A stretch of DNA of 64,000 bases from Klebsiella electrica (lineage in GTDB: Bacteria; Pseudomonadota; Gammaproteobacteria; Enterobacterales; Enterobacteriaceae), in assembly GCF_006711645.1 (NCBI RefSeq), contig NZ_CP041247.1, forward strand, positions 3,534,001 to 3,598,000, in the 5' to 3' direction. The notes beneath the pieces are model-generated. The model made no database searches. It saw nothing but the letters and a program-made list of their open reading frames with translations, and was not told where the DNA came from. The translations under genes were made by a program, and so were the position numbers. This document shows, in pieces, positions 19,995-29,383 of this stretch. The stretch's first letter is position 1. Every line of letters begins with the position of its first letter.

Positions 19995-20726
19995 ATGAAG
20001 AAGTTACTGTTAGCCGCAATGTTCGCCACTACCGCATTTAACGCGGCCGCAGCAGAGAAGATCAGCTTCGGCGTTTCGGCGACCTACCCTCCTTTTGAAT
20101 CCATGGATGCTAACAATCAGATCGTCGGTTTCGATCTGGATCTGGCGAAAGCACTGTGCAAACAGATGCAGGCTGACTGTACCTTTACCAACCACGCTTT
20201 CGATAGCCTGATCCCGGCGCTGAAATTTAAAAAATATGACGCGGTGATTTCCGGCATGGACATTACCCCGGAGCGCAGCAAGCAGGTCGCCTTTACCGAT
20301 CCGTACTACGCTAACTCGGCGCTGGTTATCGCTAAAAAAGACGCCTTCCACTCCTTTGCCGATCTGAAAGGCAAACGTATTGGCATGGAAAACGGCACTA
20401 CCCACCAGAAATATCTGCAGGACAAACATCCGGAAGTCAAAACCGTCGCCTATGATAGCTATCAGAACGCGATTATCGACCTGAAAAATGGCCGTATTGA
20501 CGGGGTGTTTGGCGATACCGCGGTGGTGAATGAGTGGCTGAAGACCAACCCACAGCTGGGCGTCGCCACGCCTAAAGTGACCGACCCGCAATACTTCGGC
20601 ACCGGCCTCGGCATCGCGGTACGTCCGGACAACAAGGCGCTGCTGGAAAAACTCAATGGCGCGCTGAAAGCGATTAAAGCGGACGGCACGTATCAGAAAA
20701 TCAGCAATCAGTGGTTCCCGCAGTAA
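19995..20726 (+). CDS. artJ: Arginine periplasmic binding protein ArtJ
   Basis: ArtJ is the high-affinity periplasmic arginine receptor for ArtPQM. The 243-residue protein has a signal peptide ending NAAAA and family-3 binding-protein motifs (ATYPPFESMDANN, SGMDITPERSKQ, YFGTGLGIAVR), closely parallel to ArtI. GGGAG precedes the ATG. It is a monocistronic gene with its own ArgR box and a hairpin downstream at 20736-20764. Confidence 0.95.
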   Translation: MKKLLLAAMFATTAFNAAAAEKISFGVSATYPPFESMDANNQIVGFDLDLAKALCKQMQADCTFTNHAFDSLIPALKFKKYDAVISGMDITPERSKQVAFTDPYYANSALVIAKKDAFHSFADLKGKRIGMENGTTHQKYLQDKHPEVKTVAYDSYQNAIIDLKNGRIDGVFGDTAVVNEWLKTNPQLGVATPKVTDPQYFGTGLGIAVRPDNKALLEKLNGALKAIKADGTYQKISNQWFPQ

Positions 20727-20735
20727 TCCTCCGCT

Positions 20736-20764
20736 GACCCGGGGCGCCATGTCTGCTCCGGGTC
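20736..20764. terminator. Hairpin after artJ
   Basis: GACCCGG at 20736-20742 pairs with CCGGGTC at 20758-20764. It lies between the convergent artJ and sensor kinase genes. No T-run follows, so its termination strength is uncertain. Confidence 0.5.
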
Positions 20765-20803
20765 GCTCTCCCCGGCCAGTACGTCACGAACGGGGAACCC
20801 ACG

Positions 20804-22282
20804 CTATGAGCGCAACGGCAGGGTAAAGCGGAAGCTGGCCCCTGCCGGCACATCCACCAGGTGAATATCACCGCCGTGCAGTTGCAGCATCCGCCGCACA
20901 ATCATCAGCCCCAACCCGCCTCGTGATTCCGGGCTCTGGCCGGGCTCCAGCACCGAAGGCCTCTCAAACAATGTGGCCCGCAGCTCGCCAGCAACGCCGG
21001 GACCGCTATCGGCGACGTCAACCACCATCTCCGCCCCCTGCTGACGGGCCGTCAGGCTGATATTGCCGCCATCCGGCGTATGGCGAATCGCGTTATCCAG
21101 CAAATTGGTCAACACCCGCTCCATCATCGATAAATCCGCCACCACCGGCGGCAATCCCCCGGCCAGCGAGAGCTGTAAGCGGATATGGCGGGTGGCAATC
21201 GCCAGGTCGAACTTCTGCGCCACGTCCTGAACCAGCTCCGCCAGCACAAATTTCTCCGGCTGCAGCTTGATGCCGCCATGCTCAAGGCGCGCCAGCTCAA
21301 ACAACTGCTGGGAAAGAGAGCGGACTTTATTCCCCTGGCGCAGCGCAATATTGAGGTAGCGTTTGCTTTCTTCCGCACTCAGCCGATCGGCTTTCAGCGT
21401 CAGCGTCTCGAGATAGCCCAGCAGCGACGTCAGCGGAGTGCGCAGATCGTGAGAAATATTGGCGATAAACTCACGCCGCTGGCGATCGCTGTCAGCTAGC
21501 CGATCCCACTGTCCGGCGATCTGCCGGGCCAGGTCGATAAACCGGTTATGCAGGATCGCCACTTCATTCCCCGGATGCGGATCCGGCGCTTGCGCCGCCA
21601 GCAGTTTAATCGCCCCGATGCTGTCTTCTCCGGGGATCCCCACCTGCGCGGTTAGCTGGCGTACCGGGCGCGTCACCCAATACCAGGCCAGTCCGCCGGC
21701 CAGCAGACCAAACAGGGCCACCAGCAGCAGCGTCCAGACAAGCAGGCTTCCCAGCGTCTTCTGCCAGGCGCTGGCCGCCAGCTCATTAAAGGTTTCCCCT
21801 TGCAGGATAATATAGAGATAGCCGCGCAGCTGGCCGTCGACATTCAGCGGCGCCACGCTGAACACCTTGCGCTGATCCTGGCTACGCGGATCGTCGCCGT
21901 ACACCGGCCAGGTGCCACCGGAGAGAAACGTCTGGATCGGCACGATGTCAACGCGCTGGCGTTTGATATGGCCCGGCGGCGCAGCATCCGCCAGCAGCTC
22001 GCCGTCAGGAGAGACCAGATAGAGCTCGACGCTGGGATTGAAGACCATCAGCCGGTCGAAAAGCGGTTTCAGCGCCTCGCGATTAACCTGGCCCCGCGCA
22101 TCGAGCAGCGGTTCACGGGCAACAATCTGCTGCGCCAGCCCGACCGAAAGACGCTGGACCATCGCATTACCGTATTGCGCGCTGCTGTACAGCTGAACCA
22201 CGCAGACCGCCGCCGCGCAAAGCAGCAGCAGCGAAGTGAACACCAACGCCAGGCGCTGGCTCAGGCTTAAGCGACGCATCAT
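20804..22282 (-). CDS. Two-component sensor histidine kinase
   Basis: The 492-residue kinase has a first membrane helix (about residues 10-30), a periplasmic sensor of about 130 residues, a second helix (about 168-190), a HAMP linker, a HisKA domain with H278 in NISHDLRTPLTS, and an ATPase domain with NLLDNAIRHT, DSGPGV and GGLGLMIV boxes. Its start overlaps the response-regulator stop (ATGATG), so the pair is translationally coupled. The signal is unknown. The pair lies between artJ and rlmC, which are adjacent in E. coli. Confidence 0.92.
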   Translation of the reverse strand: MMRRLSLSQRLALVFTSLLLLCAAAVCVVQLYSSAQYGNAMVQRLSVGLAQQIVAREPLLDARGQVNREALKPLFDRLMVFNPSVELYLVSPDGELLADAAPPGHIKRQRVDIVPIQTFLSGGTWPVYGDDPRSQDQRKVFSVAPLNVDGQLRGYLYIILQGETFNELAASAWQKTLGSLLVWTLLLVALFGLLAGGLAWYWVTRPVRQLTAQVGIPGEDSIGAIKLLAAQAPDPHPGNEVAILHNRFIDLARQIAGQWDRLADSDRQRREFIANISHDLRTPLTSLLGYLETLTLKADRLSAEESKRYLNIALRQGNKVRSLSQQLFELARLEHGGIKLQPEKFVLAELVQDVAQKFDLAIATRHIRLQLSLAGGLPPVVADLSMMERVLTNLLDNAIRHTPDGGNISLTARQQGAEMVVDVADSGPGVAGELRATLFERPSVLEPGQSPESRGGLGLMIVRRMLQLHGGDIHLVDVPAGASFRFTLPLRS

Positions 22283-22995
22283 TGCCCGGCTCCTTTACGC
22301 GCGGGCGCGAATTTATAGCCCTTGCCCCAGACCGTCAGAATGATTTCCGGCTCCGCCGGGTCGCGTTCGATTTTACTGCGCAGGCGGTTGATATGCGTAT
22401 TGACCGTATGCTCATAGCCTTCATGCTGGTAGCCCCAGACGCGGTCAAGCAGAGCCAGACGAGAAAAGACCTCGCCGGGATGGCGGGCAAAGTAGTACAG
22501 CAGGTCAAATTCGCGCGGCGTCAGATCCACCAGTTCGTCATGCAGTCTGATTTCGCGCGAAAGCGGGTCGATGCTCAGACCGTGGCAATCAATACGCCCG
22601 GAATCCATCAGCAAATTGAGCCCCATCGCCTCCTGGCGGCGAAACAGCGCTTTGACTCGCGCAACCAGTTCGATAACCGAAAACGGTTTGGCCAGGTAGT
22701 CGTCCGCCCCCATTTCCAGCCCCAGCACGCGGTGCGTCTCGCTGGCGCGGGCGCTGATAATAATCACCGGCAGGTAGCGGGTCATCTGGCGAATGCGCCG
22801 GCAAATCTCCAGCCCATCGACATTGGGCAGCATCAGGTCAAGAATCGCCGCATCCCAGCCGCCCTTTTCCAGCTGCACCAGCGCCTGCGCGCCGTCCGCT
22901 TCATGCACAATCTGATATCCCTCATCCTGCAGATTTAAACGCAGCAACGCGGCAATATCGTCGTCATCTTCGACCAACAGGATTTTCTTTGCCAT
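22279..22995 (-). CDS. OmpR-family response regulator
   Basis: The 238-residue regulator has a receiver domain with the acidic pocket EDDD (residues 9-12), phospho-acceptor D53 in LDLMLPNVDG and the conserved K in YLAKPFS. A winged-helix DNA-binding domain follows, with LTPREFDLLYYF and NTHINRLRSKIE. The ATG at 22995 has GGAG eight bases upstream; an ATG six codons further out lacks a site. It is the first gene of the pair and should be phosphorylated by the kinase encoded next to it. Targets are unknown. Confidence 0.92.
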   Translation of the reverse strand: MAKKILLVEDDDDIAALLRLNLQDEGYQIVHEADGAQALVQLEKGGWDAAILDLMLPNVDGLEICRRIRQMTRYLPVIIISARASETHRVLGLEMGADDYLAKPFSVIELVARVKALFRRQEAMGLNLLMDSGRIDCHGLSIDPLSREIRLHDELVDLTPREFDLLYYFARHPGEVFSRLALLDRVWGYQHEGYEHTVNTHINRLRSKIERDPAEPEIILTVWGKGYKFAPARKGAGQ

Positions 22996-23073
22996 GGATA
23001 GTGCTCCGCTCATTTCACGCTGTTATGAGTCAAGCTTACCCGATTTACGCCAGCAGAAGAGTTCACATTTTGT

Positions 23074-24204
23074 TTAAACTTCGCGAACCAGCAGCGTCAG
23101 CACTTCGTAGTGGGCGGTATGAGGGAACATATCAAACAGCTGCACCCGCTCAACCCGATAGCCCGGCAGCCGCGCAATATCTTGCGCCATCGTCTGCGCG
23201 TTACAGCTGGAGTAGATAATAAAGGGCGGCGCCATACGGCATAAATAGTCGCACAGCTCGCGGCCGATCCCACGGCGCGGCGGGTTGACCAGCACCAGCT
23301 CAGGAATCTCGCCCTCCGCGGTGGCAAACTGCGTCGAGTCCAGCGCCTGAAAATGCAGATTGCTCAGGCCCAGTTCAGCGGCAGACTGCTTCGCGCTGGC
23401 GATAGCCTCCGGCGCAATCTCAATCCCGGTCAGGCGCATTTGCGGCGTGGCGCAGTGCAGGCCAAAGCCCCCCACTCCGCAGAACAGATCCCACATATGC
23501 TTGACCGGCAGCTGGCGCACCCAATCGCGAGCGGTCGCATACAGCTGGCTGGCAACGCTCGGGTTGGTTTGAAAGAAACTCTGCGGGCGGATCCACAGCG
23601 GTACGCCGTTAAAGTTCTCCGCCAGCGCCGGCTGCTCGCTTAAGAGAATCTCCTGCTCGCCTTCCATAATGGCCATATGTACCGGCTGAATATTGGCGGT
23701 AATCACCTTCAGCTGCGGGAGCTGCGCCTGCAGCCACGGCAGCGCGGTGCGGAGCTGTTCCAGTTTTGTCAGCGAGCGCAGCACAAAACGCAGCATCATG
23801 CCGCCATCCAGTTGGCTTTCCGTCAGCAGCAGATACTTCAGCTCGCCGCGCTTGCGGGCGATGTTATAGGGCGTTAACCCGGCGCGGGCGATAAACGGTT
23901 TCAGCGCGGCAAAAACCGGCGCAAAACTGGCCGGATAAAGCGGACATTCGGTCAGGTCTTCCGGGCTGCCATCGCGGTGCAACATCCCCAGCAGCGGGCG
24001 TTCAACGCTGCCGCTGACCACCATTTTGGCTTTGTTGCGAAAACCGGCTTGCGGGCCGGAAACCGGCTCAAACCATGTCACGACCGGGCTGTCCGCCAAC
24101 AACGTTCTGAGGTCGGCCATTTTACTGGCGAGCTGTTGTGTTAACGGCCGTTCCAGCCACTGACAGGAGCGACAGCGGCCCGCGTCATAGAGTGCGCAGT
24201 GCAT
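23074..24204 (-). CDS. rlmC: RlmC, 23S rRNA m5U747 methyltransferase
   Basis: RlmC (RumB) methylates uridine 747 of 23S rRNA using S-adenosylmethionine. The 376-residue protein has an N-terminal iron-sulfur cysteine set (C3, C12, C15 and a later CPLYP), the SAM-binding [14 protein letters not shown], the motif VNPPRRGIG and the catalytic nucleophile in YSSCNAQTM. The length and sequence match E. coli RlmC throughout. It stands next to ybjO as in E. coli. Confidence 0.96.
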   Translation of the reverse strand: MHCALYDAGRCRSCQWLERPLTQQLASKMADLRTLLADSPVVTWFEPVSGPQAGFRNKAKMVVSGSVERPLLGMLHRDGSPEDLTECPLYPASFAPVFAALKPFIARAGLTPYNIARKRGELKYLLLTESQLDGGMMLRFVLRSLTKLEQLRTALPWLQAQLPQLKVITANIQPVHMAIMEGEQEILLSEQPALAENFNGVPLWIRPQSFFQTNPSVASQLYATARDWVRQLPVKHMWDLFCGVGGFGLHCATPQMRLTGIEIAPEAIASAKQSAAELGLSNLHFQALDSTQFATAEGEIPELVLVNPPRRGIGRELCDYLCRMAPPFIIYSSCNAQTMAQDIARLPGYRVERVQLFDMFPHTAHYEVLTLLVREV

Positions 24205-24246
24205 AAAAAGACCTTCCAGAAATCAGGGGCGGGGATTGTATCACCG

Positions 24247-24720
24247 TTATTGCAGTCGGAAAAACCGTCGACACGACGCCGGAACAAACAGCAGCGCCAG
24301 CACCAGAAAATCAGGCAGTTTTTGCATCACCAGAGAACGCAGAATTTCACGTTTTGACTCGCCGGCAATACTGAACAGCTCCGGATAGCCATACCCCAGC
24401 GAGGCCGCCCAGAGATAACCGGTGACAATAATTTGCGTCAGGAGAAAGATCCAGCGCGCCAGGTTCCGCCCTTTCACCAGTGAAAATGCGCACCAGATCT
24501 CAATAAAGACCAGCAGCAGGCTGGAGAGAAATACCAGCGTCAGGGTCCATGTCTGCACGCTACGATGAATAAACGCCTCTATCCCACCGATCCCCAGCTG
24601 ATTGAGGATCATCAGCAGATCCACGCCGCGAATCAAAATAATGGCGAACGCCGCCACCTGCACCAGCGCAGGAACGTTAAGACGCGCATGAGATGAACGA
24701 GTTTTTGTAAACAGTCCCAA
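24247..24720 (-). CDS. ybjO: YbjO, DUF2593 inner-membrane protein
   Basis: The 157-residue protein has four predicted helices and matches recalled E. coli YbjO from LGxFxKTxSSHARLNVPALVQ onward. The function is unknown. The start is unusual. An ATG at 24736 encodes the expected first three residues, Met-Glu-Asp, but lies one frame off and ends after 19 codons. Reading therefore most likely begins at the TTG at 24720, with GGAAG nine bases upstream. A one-base insertion relative to the E. coli gene would explain this. Confidence 0.85.
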   Translation of the reverse strand: MGLFTKTRSSHARLNVPALVQVAAFAIILIRGVDLLMILNQLGIGGIEAFIHRSVQTWTLTLVFLSSLLLVFIEIWCAFSLVKGRNLARWIFLLTQIIVTGYLWAASLGYGYPELFSIAGESKREILRSLVMQKLPDFLVLALLFVPASCRRFFRLQ

Positions 24721-24737
24721 CGGAAACGTCTTCCATG

Positions 24738-24764
24738 AAAACGGCGTCGCACCATCGCGACGCC
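24738..24764 (-). terminator. Hairpin with short T-run after potI
   Basis: On the minus strand GGCGTCGC-GATGGT-GCGACGCC forms a perfect eight-base stem followed by GTTTTC. It lies 31 bases after the potI stop and immediately before ybjO, so it may end or attenuate the potFGHI transcript ahead of ybjO. The T-run is short. Confidence 0.65.
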
Positions 24765-24795
24765 GATACCAGTATTACCGTAGATTTTAGGGGCT

Positions 24796-25641
24796 TCAGC
24801 TGCGTCTTGCACGCTGGATATCGCGCACCCGCTGCTTTTCTGCGCGCGCCATCAAATACCAGGCGATAAAACCAACAATACCGACCACGCCGAGGATTAA
24901 GGTTGCCAGGGCGTTGATTTCCGGGTTCACCCCCATACGCACGCTGGAGAAGACCAGCATCGGCAAGGTGGTGGCTCCAGGGCCGGAAACGAAGCTGGCG
25001 ATGACCAGATCGTCGAGTGATAAGGTAAACGCCAGCAGCCAGCCGGAGATAACCGCTGGCATGATCATCGGCAGGGTAATGATGAAAAAGACCTTCAGCG
25101 GCGGCGCGCCTAAATCCATCGCCGCCTCCTCAATAGAGTGGTCCAGTTCACGCAGGCGCGACGAAATCACCACCGCCACATAGGCGGTACAGAAGGTGAC
25201 GTGCGCCAGCCAGATGGTCAGCATGCCGCGATCCGACGGCCAGCCGATGGCGTGCCCGAGCGCGACAAACAGCAGCAGCAGCGACAGCCCGGTAATGACA
25301 TCCGGCATCACCAGCGGCGCGGTAATCATAAAGGCAAAGCCGTTCGAACCACGGAAGCGGCCAAAGCGCACCATCACCACCGCGGCAATGGTGCCCAGAA
25401 TCGCTGCCGCCGTCGCCGCGCAGGTGGCGATAGTCAGACTCAGCCCGACGGCGCTCATCATCGCATCATCATGGAACAACTCGCTGTACCAGCGTGTCGA
25501 CCAACCCGCCCACACCGTCACCAGCTTCGAGCTGTTGAATGAGTAAATCACCAGCATTAGCATCGGCGCATACAAAAAGGTAAAGCCGAGCACGAGGATT
25601 AAAATTCGCCACGGCGAACGGACTACCGGCAAATCATTCAT
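24796..25641 (-). CDS. potI: Putrescine ABC transporter permease PotI
   Basis: PotI is one of two membrane subunits of the PotFGHI putrescine importer. The 281-residue protein shows six helices and the EAA loop EEAAMDLGAPPLKVFFIITLP. The ATG at 25641 overlaps the potH stop (ATGA) and gives the conserved MNDLPVVRSPWR start; longer in-frame extensions would lie inside potH. Translational coupling to potH keeps the two permeases at equal amounts. Confidence 0.95.
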   Translation of the reverse strand: MNDLPVVRSPWRILILVLGFTFLYAPMLMLVIYSFNSSKLVTVWAGWSTRWYSELFHDDAMMSAVGLSLTIATCAATAAAILGTIAAVVMVRFGRFRGSNGFAFMITAPLVMPDVITGLSLLLLFVALGHAIGWPSDRGMLTIWLAHVTFCTAYVAVVISSRLRELDHSIEEAAMDLGAPPLKVFFIITLPMIMPAVISGWLLAFTLSLDDLVIASFVSGPGATTLPMLVFSSVRMGVNPEINALATLILGVVGIVGFIAWYLMARAEKQRVRDIQRARRS

Positions 25642-26591
25642 CCATGATCCCCCATCTGTTTTTGCTGATGTTTGTGGAACCACATAATCGGCACGATCAG
25701 CAGAAGCAGCATTACGATAGCCACCGCTGAGGCGACCGGCCAGTCGCGGTTATTAAAGAACTCCTGCCACAGAACGCGCCCGATCATAATGCTGTCCGGA
25801 CCGCCCAGCAGTTCCGGGATCACGAACTCCCCGACCGCCGGGATAAAGACCAGCATTGAACCGGCGATAATCCCGCCTTTGGTCAACGGGACGATCACCT
25901 GGAAGAAGGTCTTCAGCGGCCGGGCACCCAGATCCAGCGACGCCTCCACCAGCGAGTAGTCAATCCGCGTCAGCGCGGTATAGATAGGCAGCACCATAAA
26001 CGGCAGGTAGGCGTATACAATACCGATATAAACGGCCAGATTGGTATGCAGGATCTCCAGCGGCCGATCGATAACCCCGGTCCACAGCAGGAAATTATTC
26101 AGTACGCCGTTGCTTTTCAGCAGGCCCATCCACGCATAAACGCGGATCAGGAATGAGGTCCACGACGGCAGGATCACCAGCAGCAGCAGAATATTGCGCG
26201 TAGACGGTTTGCTGTGCGCCACCGCCCATGCCAGCGGATAGCCGAGCAGCAGGCAGCAGAATGTCGAAATTCCCGCCACCTGCAGCGACTGCAGATAGGC
26301 TTCGAAATAGAGCGGGTCATCGGTCAGTTGCAGGAAATTGCCGAGGTTCAGCGTCAGCGTGAGCTGACCGTCCGCCCACTCCCACAGATCGGTGTAAGGC
26401 GGGATCGCTCTCGCCATCTCCGCCAGGCTGATTTTAAAGACGATCAGGAACGGCAGCAGAAACAGCAGAATCAGCCACAGATAGGGCAGCGCGATCACCA
26501 GCTTGCGACCATGCGCCATCTGCAAACGCGTGAGCCATCGGGCAAAACCGCCCGTTTTTTTCACCCCGGCCGGTGGTTCTAATATACTCAT
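25638..26591 (-). CDS. potH: Putrescine ABC transporter permease PotH
   Basis: The 317-residue permease has an N-terminal cytoplasmic stretch, six helices and the EAA loop EASLDLGARPLKTFFQVIVP, which contacts the ATPase. It equals E. coli PotH in length. It begins ten bases after the potG stop and overlaps potI by four bases. With PotI it forms the putrescine channel. Confidence 0.96.
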   Translation of the reverse strand: MSILEPPAGVKKTGGFARWLTRLQMAHGRKLVIALPYLWLILLFLLPFLIVFKISLAEMARAIPPYTDLWEWADGQLTLTLNLGNFLQLTDDPLYFEAYLQSLQVAGISTFCCLLLGYPLAWAVAHSKPSTRNILLLLVILPSWTSFLIRVYAWMGLLKSNGVLNNFLLWTGVIDRPLEILHTNLAVYIGIVYAYLPFMVLPIYTALTRIDYSLVEASLDLGARPLKTFFQVIVPLTKGGIIAGSMLVFIPAVGEFVIPELLGGPDSIMIGRVLWQEFFNNRDWPVASAVAIVMLLLLIVPIMWFHKHQQKQMGDHG

Positions 26592-26601
26592 CGCCCTCTC
26601 C

Positions 26602-27735
26602 TTACACCGTCAGAACAACGCAGCTGTCGGCATCCCAGCACAAACGCACTTCATCGCCCCAGGTTGGCGTGCCCTTGCGGTGGCGGTGTTCGTTCTGCAA
26701 CTGAGCGCTGATCATCTGTCCGCTTTGCAACCGTACGTGGTAGATAGACAGGTCGCCGAGGTAGGCGATATGTATCACCTCTCCTGTCGCAAAGTTATAG
26801 CCATCCGCCGGCGGCTCATCGCAGAGCATAATTTTTTCCGGGCGCAGAGCGACCCACACCGGTACATTGTCGACGATGGAAGCATCAGGGTCGACTTTTA
26901 GCGGGTGCGTCAGCCCCGGCGAGCTCAGTACCAGACCATCTTCCAGGCGATCTTTGACCACCCCTTCAAATACGTTGACCGAGCCGATAAATTCCGCGCT
27001 GTAGCGGGTGGTCGGATGCTCGTAGATCTCCTCCGGCTCGCCGATTTGCACGAACTTCCCGCGGTTCATAATGGCGATACGTCCCGCCATGGTCATCGCC
27101 TCTTCCTGATCGTGGGTCACCATGACGCAGGTGGCCCCCACGCGCTCGAGGATATCCACCACTTCCAGCTGCATGCGGTCACGGAGCTTTTTATCCAGCG
27201 CGCCCATCGGCTCATCAAGCAGCAGCAGTTTTGGTCGTTTCGCCAGGCTACGGGCCAGCGCCACGCGCTGACGCTGGCCGCCGGAAAGCTGATGCGGTTT
27301 GCGTTTGGCGAACTCCTGCATATGCACCAGCGCCAGCATCTCCTGCACCCGGCTGGCGATTTCAGCTTTCGGCAGCTTGTCTTGTTTCAGGCCAAAGGCA
27401 ATGTTCTGCTCCACCGTCATATGGGGGAACAGCGCGTAGGACTGAAACATCATATTGATGGGCCGCTGATAGGGCGGCACGCGCGACAGGTCTACGCCAT
27501 CGAGCATAATTTGCCCGGCCGTCGGCTCCTCAAAGCCGGCCAGCATGCGCAGCAGCGTCGATTTGCCGCAGCCGGATGCGCCCAGCAGCGCGAAGATTTC
27601 ACCTTTATAAATCGTGAGGTTGACGTCATCGACGGCGTGCTGCCCGTCGAAAGACTTCGTCAGATTACGGATTTCCAGCAGCGGGGTCAGCGCCTTGGGG
27701 GTTTTCGCTTGTGGGCGGGGAATTGCGTCGTTCAC
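26602..27735 (-). CDS. potG: Putrescine ABC transporter ATPase PotG
   Basis: The 377-residue ATPase energises putrescine uptake. Visible motifs are Walker A GASGCGKST (about residues 53-61), the signature LSGGQRQR, Walker B LLLDEPMGALD, the H-loop VTHDQEE and a C-terminal TOBE domain. The GTG at 27735 is chosen because GGAG lies nine bases upstream and VNDAIPRPQAKT is the conserved start; the upstream ATG would add 26 unconserved residues. It lies between potF and potH in the operon. Confidence 0.95.
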   Translation of the reverse strand: MNDAIPRPQAKTPKALTPLLEIRNLTKSFDGQHAVDDVNLTIYKGEIFALLGASGCGKSTLLRMLAGFEEPTAGQIMLDGVDLSRVPPYQRPINMMFQSYALFPHMTVEQNIAFGLKQDKLPKAEIASRVQEMLALVHMQEFAKRKPHQLSGGQRQRVALARSLAKRPKLLLLDEPMGALDKKLRDRMQLEVVDILERVGATCVMVTHDQEEAMTMAGRIAIMNRGKFVQIGEPEEIYEHPTTRYSAEFIGSVNVFEGVVKDRLEDGLVLSSPGLTHPLKVDPDASIVDNVPVWVALRPEKIMLCDEPPADGYNFATGEVIHIAYLGDLSIYHVRLQSGQMISAQLQNEHRHRKGTPTWGDEVRLCWDADSCVVLTV

Positions 27736-27922
27736 TCGGGTGCTCTCCGGCAAAAAACTACCACCGTATGGCCCGGTTGCCATACATTGAACTTTACAGT
27801 GCAGGTGCACCATCCTGGTGCATGTATTCGCTGCACTTTTATCCGTTTGTTGCCCGGCCGCATGGCGAAACCAGCCGGCCGGGTCAGACCTTTTCAGGCC
27901 CGGTGAACCGGGCCATCAGGTT

Positions 27923-29035
27923 TTATTTCCCGCTTTTGACTTTCGTCCACGCACGTGTGCGTACGCGGTCGATTTTCGGATCCTGCACCTTCAGGGTGAA
28001 CAGTTTGGCGAACACATCGGCCGGCGGGTAAATAGCCGGGTTATTACGGATGGCTTCGCTCACCAGCGGCGTGGAGGCTTTGTTGCCGTTAGCGTAGTAC
28101 ACCTTATCGCTGATTTTGGCGATCACTTCCGGGCGCATCAGATAGTTAAGGAACTGATAAGCCTCATCTTTATTTTTCGCATCCGCTGGCATCGCGAAGA
28201 CATCAAAGAACGCCAGCGCCCCCTCTTTGGGAATAAAGTAGGAGACATTCACGCCGTTCTTCGCTTCTTTTGCCCGATTCGCCGCCTGCCAGACATCGCC
28301 AGCCCAGCCGATGGCGACGCAAATATCGCCGTTAGCAAGGTCGTTAATGTATTGCGAAGAGTGGAAGTAGCGGATATTCGGCCGCAGTTTCAGCAGCAGA
28401 TCGGTCGCCGGGCCGGTGTAATCATCGGCTTTTGTGCTGTTCGGGTCTTTGCCCAGATAGTTCAGGACGGTGGCGAAAATCTCTTCCGGCGCATCGAGGA
28501 AGGAGACGCCGCAGCTTTTCAGTTTTTCAAGGTTCTCCGGCTTAAGCACCAGATCCCAGCTATTCAGCGGCGCATCTTTACCGAGCACGGCTTTCACTTT
28601 ATCGACGTTATAGCCAATGCCGGTAGTCGCCCACAGGTACGGCACCGCGTACTTGTTATCCGGGTCGTGTTTGGCGACCAGCTTGAGGACTTCCGGGTCA
28701 AGATTCTTCCAGTTTGGCAGCTTGCTCTTGTCCAGCGGCTGGAAGACGCCTGCCGCCAGCTGACGTTCAAGGAAGCTGGCGGACGGGACCACCAGGTCAA
28801 AACCGGTGCTGCCCGCCATTAATTTGCCTTCCAGCACTTCGTTGGAATCAAAAACGTCGTACACCACTTTAATGCCGGTCTCTTTTTCAAAATTTGCCAC
28901 CGTATCCGGCGCAATATAATCAGACCAGTTATAAACATGCAGGGTTTTTTGTTCAGCGGCGAGTGAACCGGCAGAGACGGCCATCAACGCACCCGTAACC
29001 AGACCTGTTAACCATTTTTTACCAAAGGCGGTCAT
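27923..29035 (-). CDS. potF: Putrescine periplasmic binding protein PotF
   Basis: The 370-residue protein has a signal peptide ending SAGSLAA and a polyamine-binding fold (LHVYNWSDYIAPDTV, then YDVFDSNEVLEGKLM). It captures putrescine for PotGHI. The length equals that of E. coli PotF. It is the first gene of the operon; a 187-base gap separates it from potG. The upstream region holds its promoter. Confidence 0.96.
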   Translation of the reverse strand: MTAFGKKWLTGLVTGALMAVSAGSLAAEQKTLHVYNWSDYIAPDTVANFEKETGIKVVYDVFDSNEVLEGKLMAGSTGFDLVVPSASFLERQLAAGVFQPLDKSKLPNWKNLDPEVLKLVAKHDPDNKYAVPYLWATTGIGYNVDKVKAVLGKDAPLNSWDLVLKPENLEKLKSCGVSFLDAPEEIFATVLNYLGKDPNSTKADDYTGPATDLLLKLRPNIRYFHSSQYINDLANGDICVAIGWAGDVWQAANRAKEAKNGVNVSYFIPKEGALAFFDVFAMPADAKNKDEAYQFLNYLMRPEVIAKISDKVYYANGNKASTPLVSEAIRNNPAIYPPADVFAKLFTLKVQDPKIDRVRTRAWTKVKSGK

Positions 29036-29383
29036 ATCTCTTTTTCCTTCTCAATGCCCGTTAACAAGCGGGCTTAATATACGCACTTGTCTGCATGCAA
29101 TAATCATGCATATTTTCTCATTGCCTAAGAAAAGGAGAGAGGTCCTCTCCCGGAATGGTTGCCCGCAACTGGAAGCATCGTCAGAATAACTGTAGCCAGA
29201 ATAAGAGGCTATAGCCCAGGTAAAATAACGCCTTTTATCAATTTTTTATGCAATAACGGTCTACGTGATAAGCCAAAAGCGGCTGAATGGCGGTGAAAAA
29301 TTCTTTAACGGAAGGTGAAATGCAGAATAAAAGCACGTAATACGCAGCCGCTATGGCAGTGGCTGCGCTATTCATCGACAGGT
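29036..29383. other. potF promoter region and 3' flank of ybjN, no gene
   Basis: These 348 bases hold no credible coding frame. Near potF there is a short inverted repeat, TGCATG-CAATAAT-CATGCA at 29092-29110, within the likely promoter. CGCAGCC and GGCTGCG at 29344-29368 form a possible weak terminator hairpin for ybjN on the minus strand. The rest is A+T-rich spacer. Confidence 0.5.
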
